NCBI RefSeq assembly: GCF_022346995.1
Contig: NZ_JAKRNM010000006.1
Span: 124,001 to 188,000 of the forward strand
Length of the DNA: 64,000 nt
Reading direction: 5' to 3'
Source of the DNA: Paenibacillus sp. ACRRY
GTDB lineage: Bacteria; Bacillota; Bacilli; Paenibacillales; Paenibacillaceae
The position numbers and the translations under genes were made by a program. The notes under the pieces were generated by a model. It saw only the letters and a list, made by a program, of their open reading frames with translations. It made no database searches and was not told the DNA's origin. Of the stretch, positions 50,127-59,944 are shown piece by piece (the first letter of the stretch is position 1; each line of letters begins with the position of its first letter).

Positions 50127-51181
50127 TGAATACAGAGATGGAATTTGAAGATTTGATGGATGAGGCCTATGGCTTGCCTAACGGTACAGCGAAACTGGGC
50201 ATGCTTGAAGAAGCAGCCAGAGTGGCCGACGTAAATGGTATGGAGGAAGAGGCATACGAAGCTCGATCCGAGATTGTGGAAACAGCCACGTTCTGCGGAT
50301 ATCCCATGAAAGCACTTATCGCCTTTTCCTGGCAGCTCGGGAAGTTTGATCAGCAGCCTGAGCGCTATGACGAAGAGACATTGATGTGGTCGTACAAATG
50401 GATCCTGGGCGAACTCTCCAGTTTCCCCGAGGTCTCTCGCGATAAGATGATGGAACTGCTGGAGGACTTTGGACGACGGTTTAAATCCTTTGGCTACAGT
50501 GATCGTTCATACTGGTATTACCGTTTCCGTATATTCATGGATCTTGGTGACCTGGAGGAAGCAGGAAGCAGTTATGCCAAGTTCAAAATAATGGACCGTG
50601 ACTTTATGAGTGATTGTGAAGCTTGCGAACAGGATGAAATCATGCGTTACTGGATTCTAATGGGAGACGATGAGCAGGTCCTGGAGGCGGCCAAGCCGAT
50701 CTTGAAGGGTCGTATGAGCTGCGCTGAAATTCCGCACCTGACGTTATCCGAAGTCCTAATGCCGCTATATCGTCTTGGACGGATCGAGGAAGCGAACAAG
50801 CATCAGCAGAAGGGTTACCGGATGATCAAGGGTCAAAATGATTTTGTACAGAGCTTCGCAGAACAGATGGATTATCTAGCACGAACCAATCCGTCGAAGG
50901 GAATTGATGTGTTGGAAGAAAGTTTGGTAATGGCTGTCGATCATGAAGATCCTTTTGCCAAAATGATGTTCTACGCCAGAGCAGCTGAGCTGCTGCGCCG
51001 CTGGGCAGAGGAATCGCCAGGGTACCGATTGCGTCTTCCTGCTTCGTTCCCGTATGAAGGAGACCCTGGAGACTTGCACGCGTTGGCTGATTATTTTGAG
51101 GGTTATGCTAAGGCGGCAGCAGAGAAATACGATCAACGGAATGGTAATCACCATGTCTCTTCGTTGCTCGCCGAAGTGTAA
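50126..51181 (+). CDS. TPR-like helical-repeat partner of the Hsp90 homologue
   Basis: 351 residues, almost entirely paired helices of 30-40 residues (AKLGMLEEAARVADVNGMEE, YWYYRFRIFMDLGDLEEAGS, SEVLMPLYRLGRIEEANKHQ), the pattern of TPR/SEL1-like repeats. ATG shares its A with the Hsp90 stop (TGATG), so the two are translationally coupled. A co-chaperone or client-adaptor role is an inference from the coupling; eukaryotic Hsp90 uses TPR co-chaperones, but via MEEVD, absent here. Confidence 0.7.
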   Translation: MNTEMEFEDLMDEAYGLPNGTAKLGMLEEAARVADVNGMEEEAYEARSEIVETATFCGYPMKALIAFSWQLGKFDQQPERYDEETLMWSYKWILGELSSFPEVSRDKMMELLEDFGRRFKSFGYSDRSYWYYRFRIFMDLGDLEEAGSSYAKFKIMDRDFMSDCEACEQDEIMRYWILMGDDEQVLEAAKPILKGRMSCAEIPHLTLSEVLMPLYRLGRIEEANKHQQKGYRMIKGQNDFVQSFAEQMDYLARTNPSKGIDVLEESLVMAVDHEDPFAKMMFYARAAELLRRWAEESPGYRLRLPASFPYEGDPGDLHALADYFEGYAKAAAEKYDQRNGNHHVSSLLAEV

Positions 51182-51197
51182 TATAAAAGGATAAGAA

Positions 51198-51246
51198 AAA
51201 CAGGCTTGTTCGAAGAAGGTGATCCTCCTTCCGAACAAGCCTGTTT
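51198..51246. terminator. Bidirectional terminator
   Basis: AAACAGGCTTGTTCG (51198-51212) pairs with CGAACAAGCCTGTTT (51232-51246), with inner AGG/CCT. Ends both the Hsp90/TPR operon and the opposite serine hydrolase. Confidence 0.88.
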
Positions 51247-51281
51247 GATGTGTCAGAATTGTGTTACTACACTTTGGTCAT

Positions 51282-53459
51282 TTAAGGTGATTCCTCCGTA
51301 CTGGCAGTTGAAGGCTGATCCTCATCAACCTCATCCACATTGGAGGCTTCTGGTTGAGGCTGCTGGGCCATAAGTTCTGCGACAATCTTATCCGTTGGTT
51401 GCGTAAATAATTGATACATGATGGCAGCCTCTTCTTGACGTATAAGCGGTTTGCGGGCAAGAACATCAACAGAACCATCCTCCAGTACCTTCACTTCCGG
51501 ACCATGAATGCCGAGCTTAACCATCATCTGGATTGCAGGTACAGCCCACTCATCCGCATGTCCGGCAAGCTTCACATCCTGGAACAGCTCACTCGGATAC
51601 TGCACCTGCAGCGATCTCCAGATCATCACCATGGCTTCCTGGCGGGTAATGACTTGGTTCGGCTTGAATTGTTTGGAATCCGCACCCGTGATCATGCCAG
51701 CTTCATAACCGAGCTGGATGTAGCCTGCTGCAGGGTGACTGGCCCAGTCGCTGTCCGCAGGCGGCGTTGTTTGGCTTGGTTTGAGACCGCTCATTTTCAG
51801 TACATTCTCTATGAATTCGGCGCGTGTAACGGCCGACTTGGGCTGGAATGCTTCAGTTGCATCATTGTTATAATGACCGAGCGACTGTAATCCATAGATG
51901 GCCTCGGCATAAGGGCTATTCGGACGAACGTCCCGGAATCCCTGAGGCTTCTGTCCTTTTTTCTCATATCCCAGCGGATTGAGGTAGGGTTCTTTCATGT
52001 AGATTGTTCCATCTGCTTGTTCCTTAAAGGCTGTGAATTGACCCGTTAATTCATCCTTGAACAGATTCTTATCAACCTGAATCAGGGTACGTGGGCCCAG
52101 GAAGGCATCTGAAATGCTCAATTTACCGGGCTCTGTGCCACCGTTTTTGAGAGAACTGACGATCGTGCTTAGTCTTAGGTCAGCATACAGTCCGGCGAAG
52201 CGCTGCAGTTCATTGGTGGATTGAGGCGTGAAATCCTTGATTACGACCGGTTCCGCATATTGCGGGAAGAAGGTCTGAATGAACGCCGGGTAGAACAGAT
52301 TACGAAGAGCTCCCGACTGATTGTACGTAAGGAAGACGCCTGTATTTTGCTCCGGAATAAGGAAGAGATAAGAGCTAAAACCGATCAGGTCGCCTGCCTT
52401 GGTAATAATCGCAGGGCTGCTGCCCGCGCCAGGCAGCTGAAATGCTGCTTCAAATCCATACGTTGTGTCCGGGAGTACCGGATGAATGGAGGAGCGATAT
52501 TGCTCCATGCTTTTGACGGTTGATTCTTTCAGTATACGCTCGTTGTCTTTCACCCCATCATTCAGGAAAGCGATCATGAAGTTCCCGATATCTTCGGCTG
52601 TTGACAACATGCCTCCTTGAGGCATCGGTGATGGAGAGAGGGTATACAGATCGAGCGGATTATGTACCGCATCATACGCTGTCGCGAGCTGATTCTTGAA
52701 CTTGTCATTCAGCACGAAACTGCTGTTATCCATACCGAGTGGTTTGAAAATGTGCTGCTGCATGTACGTCTCAAACGGTTCACCGCTGACATTCTCCACA
52801 ATCATGCCGAGCAGCAGGAATGAGAAGTTGTCGTACATGTAGGCACTGCCAGGTTCTCTGACGACAGGAGGCATGTGCTGTTGTGCATAGTCCTCCATGG
52901 AGACGGTTTTGTCGAAGTCGGCGTGAATATCTTCCTGCTGCGGATCGCGAATCTCGAATCCAGTAGTGTGCGTAAGCAGGTTTTCCACCGTGACAGGTTT
53001 GTCAAAAGGGTTATCAAACTCAAGCCCCTTCACATACGTTTGAAAATCGGCTTGCAAATCTACCTTCCCCTGCTCCACCAATTGCATGACGGCCGCTGCC
53101 GTAAATGTTTTGGAGACGGAGGCTACGCGAAAAGCCGTACTCTTCGGATCGACAGGCGTTTTGCTCTCCTGATCGGCATAGCCGTAGCCTTTCTCTGCAA
53201 GAACTTTGCCATCCTTGACGACAACAACGGAAGCACCGACATATTGTGCCTTGGCTTCAGCTGAATCAAAAAACGTATTCAGAAATGCCTCTGCTGATTC
53301 AGAGGTTAGAGCCTTGGCTTGTCCTTTTTCATTGACCTGGGGTGATGGGGTTTCCGCATGAACCGCTGGTACCCAGAGACTTAGCGACAGGACGAAAGCC
53401 ATGAATGCACCCGTTAGCGAGGTGGATCTGAAGCGGCTCCTTCGATTGGATAAATGCAT
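51282..53459 (-). CDS. Secreted beta-lactamase-fold serine hydrolase with SLH anchors
   Basis: 725 residues. Signal peptide (SLTGAFMAFVLSLSLWVPAV HA), class C beta-lactamase/esterase domain (about 45-420: SxxK in VASVSKTFTA, Y-x-N in YMYDNFSF), a linker domain, and SLH-type repeats at about 570-690 (AEAIYGLQSLGHYNN..., YIQLGYEAGMITG, AVPAIQMMVKLGI). The C-terminus is acidic and Gln/Pro-rich. Likely a wall-bound D-amino-acid peptidase or esterase. ATG 53459 follows GGGAGTG. Confidence 0.85.
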   Translation of the reverse strand: MHLSNRRSRFRSTSLTGAFMAFVLSLSLWVPAVHAETPSPQVNEKGQAKALTSESAEAFLNTFFDSAEAKAQYVGASVVVVKDGKVLAEKGYGYADQESKTPVDPKSTAFRVASVSKTFTAAAVMQLVEQGKVDLQADFQTYVKGLEFDNPFDKPVTVENLLTHTTGFEIRDPQQEDIHADFDKTVSMEDYAQQHMPPVVREPGSAYMYDNFSFLLLGMIVENVSGEPFETYMQQHIFKPLGMDNSSFVLNDKFKNQLATAYDAVHNPLDLYTLSPSPMPQGGMLSTAEDIGNFMIAFLNDGVKDNERILKESTVKSMEQYRSSIHPVLPDTTYGFEAAFQLPGAGSSPAIITKAGDLIGFSSYLFLIPEQNTGVFLTYNQSGALRNLFYPAFIQTFFPQYAEPVVIKDFTPQSTNELQRFAGLYADLRLSTIVSSLKNGGTEPGKLSISDAFLGPRTLIQVDKNLFKDELTGQFTAFKEQADGTIYMKEPYLNPLGYEKKGQKPQGFRDVRPNSPYAEAIYGLQSLGHYNNDATEAFQPKSAVTRAEFIENVLKMSGLKPSQTTPPADSDWASHPAAGYIQLGYEAGMITGADSKQFKPNQVITRQEAMVMIWRSLQVQYPSELFQDVKLAGHADEWAVPAIQMMVKLGIHGPEVKVLEDGSVDVLARKPLIRQEEAAIMYQLFTQPTDKIVAELMAQQPQPEASNVDEVDEDQPSTASTEESP

Positions 53460-53584
53460 GTAAACACTCCCTTGCGCAAATTTTGGCAATAAAGCCTGTT
53501 CACTGTGTATTACTTCCAATTGGCTCAATAGGTTTCATGATAGTTAAATTACGAAACTTCAAAGGTTTCCTAACGGTGAGGAGC

Positions 53585-54844
53585 TTATGAAGCATCTGCA
53601 CATCGCAGGGACTCGCTCGGTTCGGCTGAAGGCCTGAGCGATTGGCGGAAAAATACAAGAGCAGAGGCCCCGATGATGACATACAGGCTGGCCATGCCAT
53701 ATGAAGGCAGCACAGCACCGATCATTAGCCCCAAGCTGCCCAGCAAGGCAGCGACATTATAACTCATGCCATCTGCAGCCATATATGCCGCTCGATCCGA
53801 ATCGGGAATTATCCCGGCAAGTAGAACCTGACGTACCGGGGAGTACATCAATTCGCCAATCGTCAGCAGGACGGCAGAGCCGATTAGGAGTAAGGCCCAG
53901 TTGCTAAATGCAAGTACAGCGAATCCGGCGGTGTAGAGACACATGCCAACCGTCATGATGGATCTGGATTGGAAACGTCCCATCCATTTGGAGAATGGAA
54001 TTGCGACCAAGGCAACCAGTACTGTATTGATCGCCAAGATTAGACTGAACATCTGCAGCCCCGAAATGTTCCAGTGGAATAGCTGGGCACTGAACTCACT
54101 TTTCAGACGAACAGCAATGTATTTATCCAGTTGGAATTCGAGAGAGACGGCCAGAACCGAGGCAGTGAAGAAGACCATGAACTTTCTGTCTCTGAGCACA
54201 CTTCCATAGGTCCTTAGCATATTTCTTTTGACTGGTGCGACAGTCTGAACCGAGCCCGTTTTTTCTGCTCTTTCCATGGTTTCCTGAATGAAAAACAACA
54301 GAATGAACAAGGTTACCAAGCTCTCCATGAACACCAGACTGAACAGAATGAATCGGAAGGAGTCGAATAACAATCCGCCCATCAGTGCGCCAAATGTAAT
54401 GGCTACATTGGTCGTCCAATACTGTAAGCCGTATACATAATGCCGTTCATGTTCACTGCTTACGTCCACGATCATCGCACCTGCGATTGGGACGGTGATA
54501 CCGGAGCTTAGACTGCTAAGAAAAAACATGATGCAAGTGAGTTCTACCGAGTTCAACCAGGGCGAATTCGCCGCAGCCAGACAGAACAAGGCGAATACTT
54601 GCACACATTGAGCGATGACCATCATTTTTTTGCGTCCAATCCGATCTGACCAGTATCCTGCGCCCAGACCAGCGATCATGGAGGATACAATGTTGACCGT
54701 CAGCAGCACACCAGCCCAGCCAGCTCCCATCTGGACACTCAGATAAATCGCCATGAACGGAATGATTGATTTCTGGGTCAAGTCTGTAAAAAAGTCAGTA
54801 ATGATGCGAATTTTAATGTTGCGGTGCAAATCTGCGTATTTCAT
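53585..54844 (-). CDS. MFS transporter
   Basis: 419 residues, 12 TM helices, with the MFS loop motif GAGYWSDRIGRKKMMVIAQC between TM2 and TM3. Drug or sugar efflux type. It diverges from an SgrR-like regulator 130 bases away, like setA and sgrR in enteric bacteria. Start ATG 54844 or GTG 54853 (GGAAGGAAG upstream). Confidence 0.82.
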   Translation of the reverse strand: MKYADLHRNIKIRIITDFFTDLTQKSIIPFMAIYLSVQMGAGWAGVLLTVNIVSSMIAGLGAGYWSDRIGRKKMMVIAQCVQVFALFCLAAANSPWLNSVELTCIMFFLSSLSSGITVPIAGAMIVDVSSEHERHYVYGLQYWTTNVAITFGALMGGLLFDSFRFILFSLVFMESLVTLFILLFFIQETMERAEKTGSVQTVAPVKRNMLRTYGSVLRDRKFMVFFTASVLAVSLEFQLDKYIAVRLKSEFSAQLFHWNISGLQMFSLILAINTVLVALVAIPFSKWMGRFQSRSIMTVGMCLYTAGFAVLAFSNWALLLIGSAVLLTIGELMYSPVRQVLLAGIIPDSDRAAYMAADGMSYNVAALLGSLGLMIGAVLPSYGMASLYVIIGASALVFFRQSLRPSAEPSESLRCADAS

Positions 54845-54868
54845 CGGTTGCACTTCTTCCTTCCTGCT

Positions 54869-54896
54869 TTGTCATGTGGATGTTACTGAGTATAAT
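54869..54896 (+). promoter_or_regulatory. Promoter of the SgrR-like gene
   Basis: TTGTCA (54869-54874), 16-base spacer, TATAAT (54891-54896), 80 bases before the start codon. Confidence 0.75.
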
Positions 54897-54975
54897 GGAG
54901 GAAAACCTGAAGAAAAACTGTAGAAGCGGATAAGTGAATTTCGTATTTTAGCAGAGCGGGAAGGCAGGGGAAGGT

Positions 54976-56835
54976 GTGGAAGTAGCCGACCATTATATTC
55001 AATTACGTATGGCGTTTCCGAACGTTCATGATAATGAAGAATGGCCAACGACGATCGGAGAGCTGGCACAACATTTGTGCTGCACCATGCGTAACATGAA
55101 TTTGATCATGAACAAGTTTATGGATAACAACTGGATTCATTGGAGTCCAAGGCGTGGCAGAGGGAAAAAGTCACTGCTTGTCTTTCAGGTACCACTTATT
55201 GATGTAGCCCGTGAACGTTTTGATCGCCTGCTGCAGGGCAACAGACTGGAAGAAGCCTATGAGCTGGCCGCGAGTCTGCCGTTCTCGTTACGGGAAATGT
55301 TAATGCATGGTTTACAGGAACAATTTGGTCTTCGTTCAGACCAGAGTACCATGGGGAGGATGGATATCCTGCGAATCCCGCAGAACTTTCCGTTTGAGAC
55401 CCTGGATCCTACCCGGGCTGCCATGTGGGGAGAAGTGGGCATTGTGGCAGAGGTATTCGATCGCCTGGTCCGCTATAATGCTGAGCGTCACATCTGTGAG
55501 CCAAGTCTTGCCGTGGCTTGGGAGAGCAATCTTGAAGGAACGGAATGGACATTTTATCTGCACAAGGGTGTTCTATTCCATCACGGCCGAATATTGGATG
55601 CAGAGGATGTGAAGTTCACATTTGAACGAATTATTGAAGATATACATAATCCCTGCGGGCCTCTGTTTAGCACCATTGCGAAGATCGAAACATTTGATGA
55701 GCTGACGGTACGTTTTACATTATATAGCCCAAACTTCATGTTTCCCGATCTAATGAGCAGCATGTGTGCATCGATTTTGCCGCGGGATGTGGAGTTTGAC
55801 CGGATGCATCCTGTTGGAACAGGACCTTATCGTTTAACGCGTAATCACCCCAGACTGCTGGTTTTGGATGTATTCCCTTCCTATTTCAGAGGGCGTGCCT
55901 ACATTGATCGGGTTGAGGTGTGGCAGCTCCCGCAGTCCGCACTTGTAGAGTCGGTGATCAAGCAGGATTTGTTTCCGGATGGACCGCCTCATGCGGTGCA
56001 GCATGAAGTTCAGGGCGGAGTATATATGACGTTTAATATGCGAAAAGAAGGTCCGCAGCAGGATCTGTATTTCCGTAGGGCGGTGCAGCAGCTGTTGAAT
56101 CAGCAGAAGTTGATGGAAGCATTCCCGGGTCCACGTACTCAACCTGCATATAGCCTTGTTCGGGATATTTATGGGGATACAAGGGAGGTAGAGAGGGCGA
56201 GCTCCTCTATACGAGAGAAACGAACAGGAGCATCAGATTTCATTACAGATTCCTCATTGGCCCAAGCGGAAGAACTGCTTAAGCGAAGCAGCTACGCGGG
56301 CCAGACGCTGCGGTTATGGGTAGAGGATGGGCAGAAAATGGAGACGGACATGCTCTGGTTTGTACAACGCTGTGAACGGATTGGTCTGCGTATCGATATC
56401 GTTCCAGGCGATCCCGTTAGTGCGGTGTACCATGATGAATTCAGGTCCTGTGATCTCGTGTATACAGGGGAAGTGTTCGATGATCATGTCATGCTGAGCC
56501 TGTTCATCATGTTTACCTTTCAGAATACATTGTTTCTGGTTGCCATGGATGATGATCGGAAAAAGGAGTTAGCCGAGGAATGCAGGCGCATCGTAGGAAT
56601 TCGGGAAGGTGGCGACCGCATGGTAGCGCTGCTGGGGGTAGAGGCCAAGCTGATTGAAGAGGCGCTGCTGCTACCCGCCTATCGTTTCAGGGAGGAGCAT
56701 GCCCATCATGCCTCACTTCGTGATTACAATGTGGTAGGGTATGGGATGCCAGATCTGCGCCGTCTGTGGGTGAAACGCAAACCGGACGCTGATCATAAGG
56801 AAGCAAGTTATCCGGCTTACATCCCGCTGTGGTAA
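54976..56835 (+). CDS. SgrR-like regulator: HTH fused to an SBP_bac_5 domain
   Basis: 619 residues. N-terminal winged helix (about 1-120: TIGELAQHLCCTMRNMNLIM, then SPRRGRGKKSLLVF) followed by an oligopeptide-binding-type domain (about 130-600: FDRLVRYNAERHICEPSLAV, FHHGRILDAEDVKFTFERII, MHPVGTGPYRLTRNHPRLLV). SgrR proteins use this domain to sense a small molecule in the cytoplasm. GTG start; GGGGAAGG upstream. Divergent MFS gene is the likely target. Confidence 0.85.
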   Translation: MEVADHYIQLRMAFPNVHDNEEWPTTIGELAQHLCCTMRNMNLIMNKFMDNNWIHWSPRRGRGKKSLLVFQVPLIDVARERFDRLLQGNRLEEAYELAASLPFSLREMLMHGLQEQFGLRSDQSTMGRMDILRIPQNFPFETLDPTRAAMWGEVGIVAEVFDRLVRYNAERHICEPSLAVAWESNLEGTEWTFYLHKGVLFHHGRILDAEDVKFTFERIIEDIHNPCGPLFSTIAKIETFDELTVRFTLYSPNFMFPDLMSSMCASILPRDVEFDRMHPVGTGPYRLTRNHPRLLVLDVFPSYFRGRAYIDRVEVWQLPQSALVESVIKQDLFPDGPPHAVQHEVQGGVYMTFNMRKEGPQQDLYFRRAVQQLLNQQKLMEAFPGPRTQPAYSLVRDIYGDTREVERASSSIREKRTGASDFITDSSLAQAEELLKRSSYAGQTLRLWVEDGQKMETDMLWFVQRCERIGLRIDIVPGDPVSAVYHDEFRSCDLVYTGEVFDDHVMLSLFIMFTFQNTLFLVAMDDDRKKELAEECRRIVGIREGGDRMVALLGVEAKLIEEALLLPAYRFREEHAHHASLRDYNVVGYGMPDLRRLWVKRKPDADHKEASYPAYIPLW

Positions 56836-56852
56836 GCAATACACAGCGGGAT
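56821..56852. repeat. Perfect hairpin over the SgrR-like stop codon
   Basis: ATCCCGCTGTG (56821-56831) and CACAGCGGGAT (56842-56852), 11+11 bases, 10-base loop. There is no T run in either direction, so it may be an mRNA 3'-end stabiliser or weak terminator between convergent genes. Confidence 0.6.
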
Positions 56853-56870
56853 GAGCCTTGTAGTGAGCAG

Positions 56871-58373
56871 TTATTCTGCGCTTTTCTTGATAAACTCAAT
56901 AGGTTTCGTACCGGGTTCCATCAAGAAAGGAATGGAAATGGAATGAGCGTTATTTTCTTGATCAACTTGGAACGTAAACGTGATTTTGAGTCCAAATAAA
57001 ACTAGCAGGACGGAAAAGGTGTCATTTCCCGTGTATTCCATGGGCATATCAATTTCGTTGAATATCGCTTGTAAGCCGTCATCTTTCCGTTGAATGGACA
57101 ATTCTCCGTAACCGGCATGATAATAGATACCTGCGTAGGTAGTTACAGGTCGGTCAAGGGAGATGACGTTTGCATGATCCGTTTTTTCCTCTGTATCGGC
57201 CACGGGCACTGCTGCGGGGTCCAACGCTTCTGGCGTATCCGTAACTGCAGATTCCGCTGATTCGTCGCCACGCATTAACTTGGCCATTTTCTCGCTCCAA
57301 TCCACAGGTTCCATTCCAAGCAATCGATCTATGATGTTAAAGGTGACCGTGTAGGGGACAAGGCTTCCATTCGTATTGCACAGTACTACAATCCCGATCT
57401 CTTCTTCCGGCAAAAAGGCGACCTGCGAACTAAAGCCATCAATGGCGCCCCCATGATGGATCAACGAATGTCCACGGTAAGGTTCGATGAACCAGCCCAG
57501 TCCGTACGTGCTGATAGGCATCTCTGGACCATGAAACGGAGAATCACATGGCATTTGCGGACTGTGCAATACTTCCATTTGTTCCTTGGAGACGAGTTGC
57601 TGTCCATCATACTGTCCCTTATTCAATTGCAATCGCAGCCAGGCTATCATGTCTTCCAGATTGCTGTTAATGGAGCCTGCCGGGCCAGCAGCGTCGATGT
57701 TTCGATAAGGAATTCGTACATTCTCGCCGTCTTTTTCCATATACGGAAAGGCATAATCAGGCTGGGTTTGCATTTCCTCCACAGAGAACAGACTGGATGT
57801 CATCCCCAATGGCTTAAACAGGTGATCCTGAACGAGCTTCTCCCAGGTGGTCTCCTTTAAGTTCCCAACCAGATATCCCGCAGTCATGTACATCAGGTTT
57901 TGATATTGCCACTTATTCCTGAAATCCTCATTTGGCTCAAGATACTGCAAAGCGTTTACGAGCTGCTCCCGGGTCCGTGGAGAGTTGTACCATGCCATTT
58001 CATGCCTGGGTAATCCGGAGCGATGACATAACATATCACGAATGGTCAGGCGTTCCGTGGCTACAGGGTCGAACATTTTAAAATTATCCTTATACGTTTT
58101 AACGGGCGTATCCCAATTCAGTAGTTCTTGATCGACTAACAGGGCAGCGGTTGTTGCCGTAAAAGCTTTTGTACTGGACCCGATGGCAAAGAGAGTGCTT
58201 GGGGTTACTTCAAGTTTGGATTCCAGGTCGCGATATCCATAGCCTTTTTGCCAAATGACCTCATTCTTGTGAATTACAGCGACCGCTGCTCCAACACTCT
58301 TCCAGGTTTGCAGCTGTTCAGCTACAAATTCATCCAATCCGTCCAGTAATGAGCGATGTTTAGTGGTAGTCAT
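56871..58373 (-). CDS. Cytoplasmic beta-lactamase-fold serine hydrolase
   Basis: 500 residues, no signal peptide at the preferred start ATG 58373 (GGAGGGATACTA upstream). Active-site motifs: SxxK in GSSTKAFTA, YxN in YQNLMYMTAG, HxG in HHGGAIDGFSS. C-terminal ~110 residues are DUF3471-like beta structure (VTTYAGIYYHAGYGELSIQR). Related to PbpE/EstB-like enzymes. Substrate unknown. The 291 bases upstream to the next gene show no ORF. Confidence 0.82.
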   Translation of the reverse strand: MTTTKHRSLLDGLDEFVAEQLQTWKSVGAAVAVIHKNEVIWQKGYGYRDLESKLEVTPSTLFAIGSSTKAFTATTAALLVDQELLNWDTPVKTYKDNFKMFDPVATERLTIRDMLCHRSGLPRHEMAWYNSPRTREQLVNALQYLEPNEDFRNKWQYQNLMYMTAGYLVGNLKETTWEKLVQDHLFKPLGMTSSLFSVEEMQTQPDYAFPYMEKDGENVRIPYRNIDAAGPAGSINSNLEDMIAWLRLQLNKGQYDGQQLVSKEQMEVLHSPQMPCDSPFHGPEMPISTYGLGWFIEPYRGHSLIHHGGAIDGFSSQVAFLPEEEIGIVVLCNTNGSLVPYTVTFNIIDRLLGMEPVDWSEKMAKLMRGDESAESAVTDTPEALDPAAVPVADTEEKTDHANVISLDRPVTTYAGIYYHAGYGELSIQRKDDGLQAIFNEIDMPMEYTGNDTFSVLLVLFGLKITFTFQVDQENNAHSISIPFLMEPGTKPIEFIKKSAE

Positions 58374-58664
58374 TAGTATCCCTCCAATGAAAATATGAAG
58401 TGGGTTCAAACCAAGAAAACAAAACGCATATGTAGTTGTCATCCAAGAAGTTGTTCAATATCAACTATGCCTTTTTTGGATATAGTTAACATCGGACCCG
58501 AGACTGATTTGCCTGTGATCACTTGTCCTAACAAGGGAATAGAAAGCTTGTCAAACTAGTCCGCATAAATCGAACAAGTCCCTCATAGACATGTACTAAT
58601 CAAGTAGGGGTTCTGCTGTACGCACAATCCTGAAGTGAAAACATGTGCTAAAGGGGATGATGTC

Positions 58665-59873
58665 ATGCGCCGAATATCATGGATGCTTGCCATGGTATTG
58701 GTCTTATCGGCCTTACTTGCCGCCTGCGGGAAGAAGGATGCGGCAGCAGTGGTCAAAGATCTGAACGAAGTCGTAGGAGAGATGGAGAGTTATCAGGGAG
58801 CAGGCATCATGACGCTGCATACCGGGGATACGCCGCAGCAGTATAAGGTCGAAGTGTGGCATCAGAAGCCTTCATATTATCGAATTGCGCTTACCAATGC
58901 GAAGAAGGATGTCACCCAGATTGTACTCCGGAACGATGAGGGTGTATTCGTCCTGACACCAAGTCAGAACAAAAGCTTCCGGTTCCAAAGCAACTGGCCG
59001 GATAACCAGGGTCAGGTTTATCTCTATGAGACACTGATTCGCAGCATTACAGGCGATACAACACGTCAGTTCGCCGATGAGAAGGAGAGCTACGTATTTG
59101 ATGTAGCTGCCAATTATAATACGCACGCACTGGTCAGACAGAAAATCTGGCTGAACAAAAGTGATTATGCACCCAAACAGGTAGAGGTTTCAGACTCCAA
59201 TGCAAACGTCGTCGTAGACGTTAAATTTGACAGCTTCAAATTCGGTGCAGAATTCGGCAAAGATGCCTTTGATATGCAGCGCAACATGACAGCAGGCACG
59301 GAAGGAAACAGCGGTACAGACACAACGAATCCGGCCGAGCAGGCAGGAGAAAATGGCACCAAGGAGCCAGCAAGCTCCGAGACTGCTCCAGGGCAAGAGC
59401 CGACAACAGGTTCTGCTGAAGGGGTCACTGATGGACAAACCGGTGTGAGCGAGAACCCGGAACAAGAAGCTCAGGACCCGGCGAGTGGTGAACCAGGCAC
59501 AGAGGAGCCGACCATGACTGAACCGGAAGGAGTCGGCAGCTTTGGCGTGATCGAACCGACATATGCTCCGGAAGGCGTCAAGCTGAAGGATGATCAGATT
59601 GTGGAGGAATCCGGCGATTACTCGGTCATGCTCCGCTACGAAGGGACGTATAACTATACGATTTTCGAAGCCAGACCGCAGGACAGAGCCGTATCACTCG
59701 CACCATCCCGTGTAGTGGATCTTGGATTCACTTTGGGAATGATTAGTGGAGACGCTTTACAAACGTTAACATGGATGACCGATGGAATTGAATACAGAAT
59801 TACGAGTGCGGATCTGCCGGAAAGTGAAATGGTTCAGATTGCAACTTCCATGCAGGAGCAGTCAGGTAAATGA
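58665..59873 (+). CDS. ydcC: LolA-fold sporulation lipoprotein, YdcC-like
   Basis: 402 residues, lipoprotein signal (VLVLSALLAACGKKD, lipobox LAAC) and a LolA/LppX-type domain (YKVEVWHQKPSYYRIALTNA, ITQIVLRNDEGVFVLTPSQN-like, AFDMQRNMT). A 90-residue Glu/Pro/Thr/Gly-rich insert (about 205-300) splits it from a second beta domain. B. subtilis ydcC lies directly before alr and the ndoAI-ndoA pair, exactly as here. AAAGGGGATG before ATG 58665. Confidence 0.85.
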   Translation: MRRISWMLAMVLVLSALLAACGKKDAAAVVKDLNEVVGEMESYQGAGIMTLHTGDTPQQYKVEVWHQKPSYYRIALTNAKKDVTQIVLRNDEGVFVLTPSQNKSFRFQSNWPDNQGQVYLYETLIRSITGDTTRQFADEKESYVFDVAANYNTHALVRQKIWLNKSDYAPKQVEVSDSNANVVVDVKFDSFKFGAEFGKDAFDMQRNMTAGTEGNSGTDTTNPAEQAGENGTKEPASSETAPGQEPTTGSAEGVTDGQTGVSENPEQEAQDPASGEPGTEEPTMTEPEGVGSFGVIEPTYAPEGVKLKDDQIVEESGDYSVMLRYEGTYNYTIFEARPQDRAVSLAPSRVVDLGFTLGMISGDALQTLTWMTDGIEYRITSADLPESEMVQIATSMQEQSGK

Positions 59874-59913
59874 TGTAAAAGGTATAGTCGTTAGGGCATT
59901 AGGAATGCTAAGG

Positions 59914-59944
59914 AGCATCGGGGACTTGTTCTCCGGTGCTTTTT
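59914..59944 (+). terminator. Terminator after ydcC
   Basis: AGCATCGGGGA (59914-59924) with TCTCCGGTGCT (59930-59940, two GU), then T5. Confidence 0.85.
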
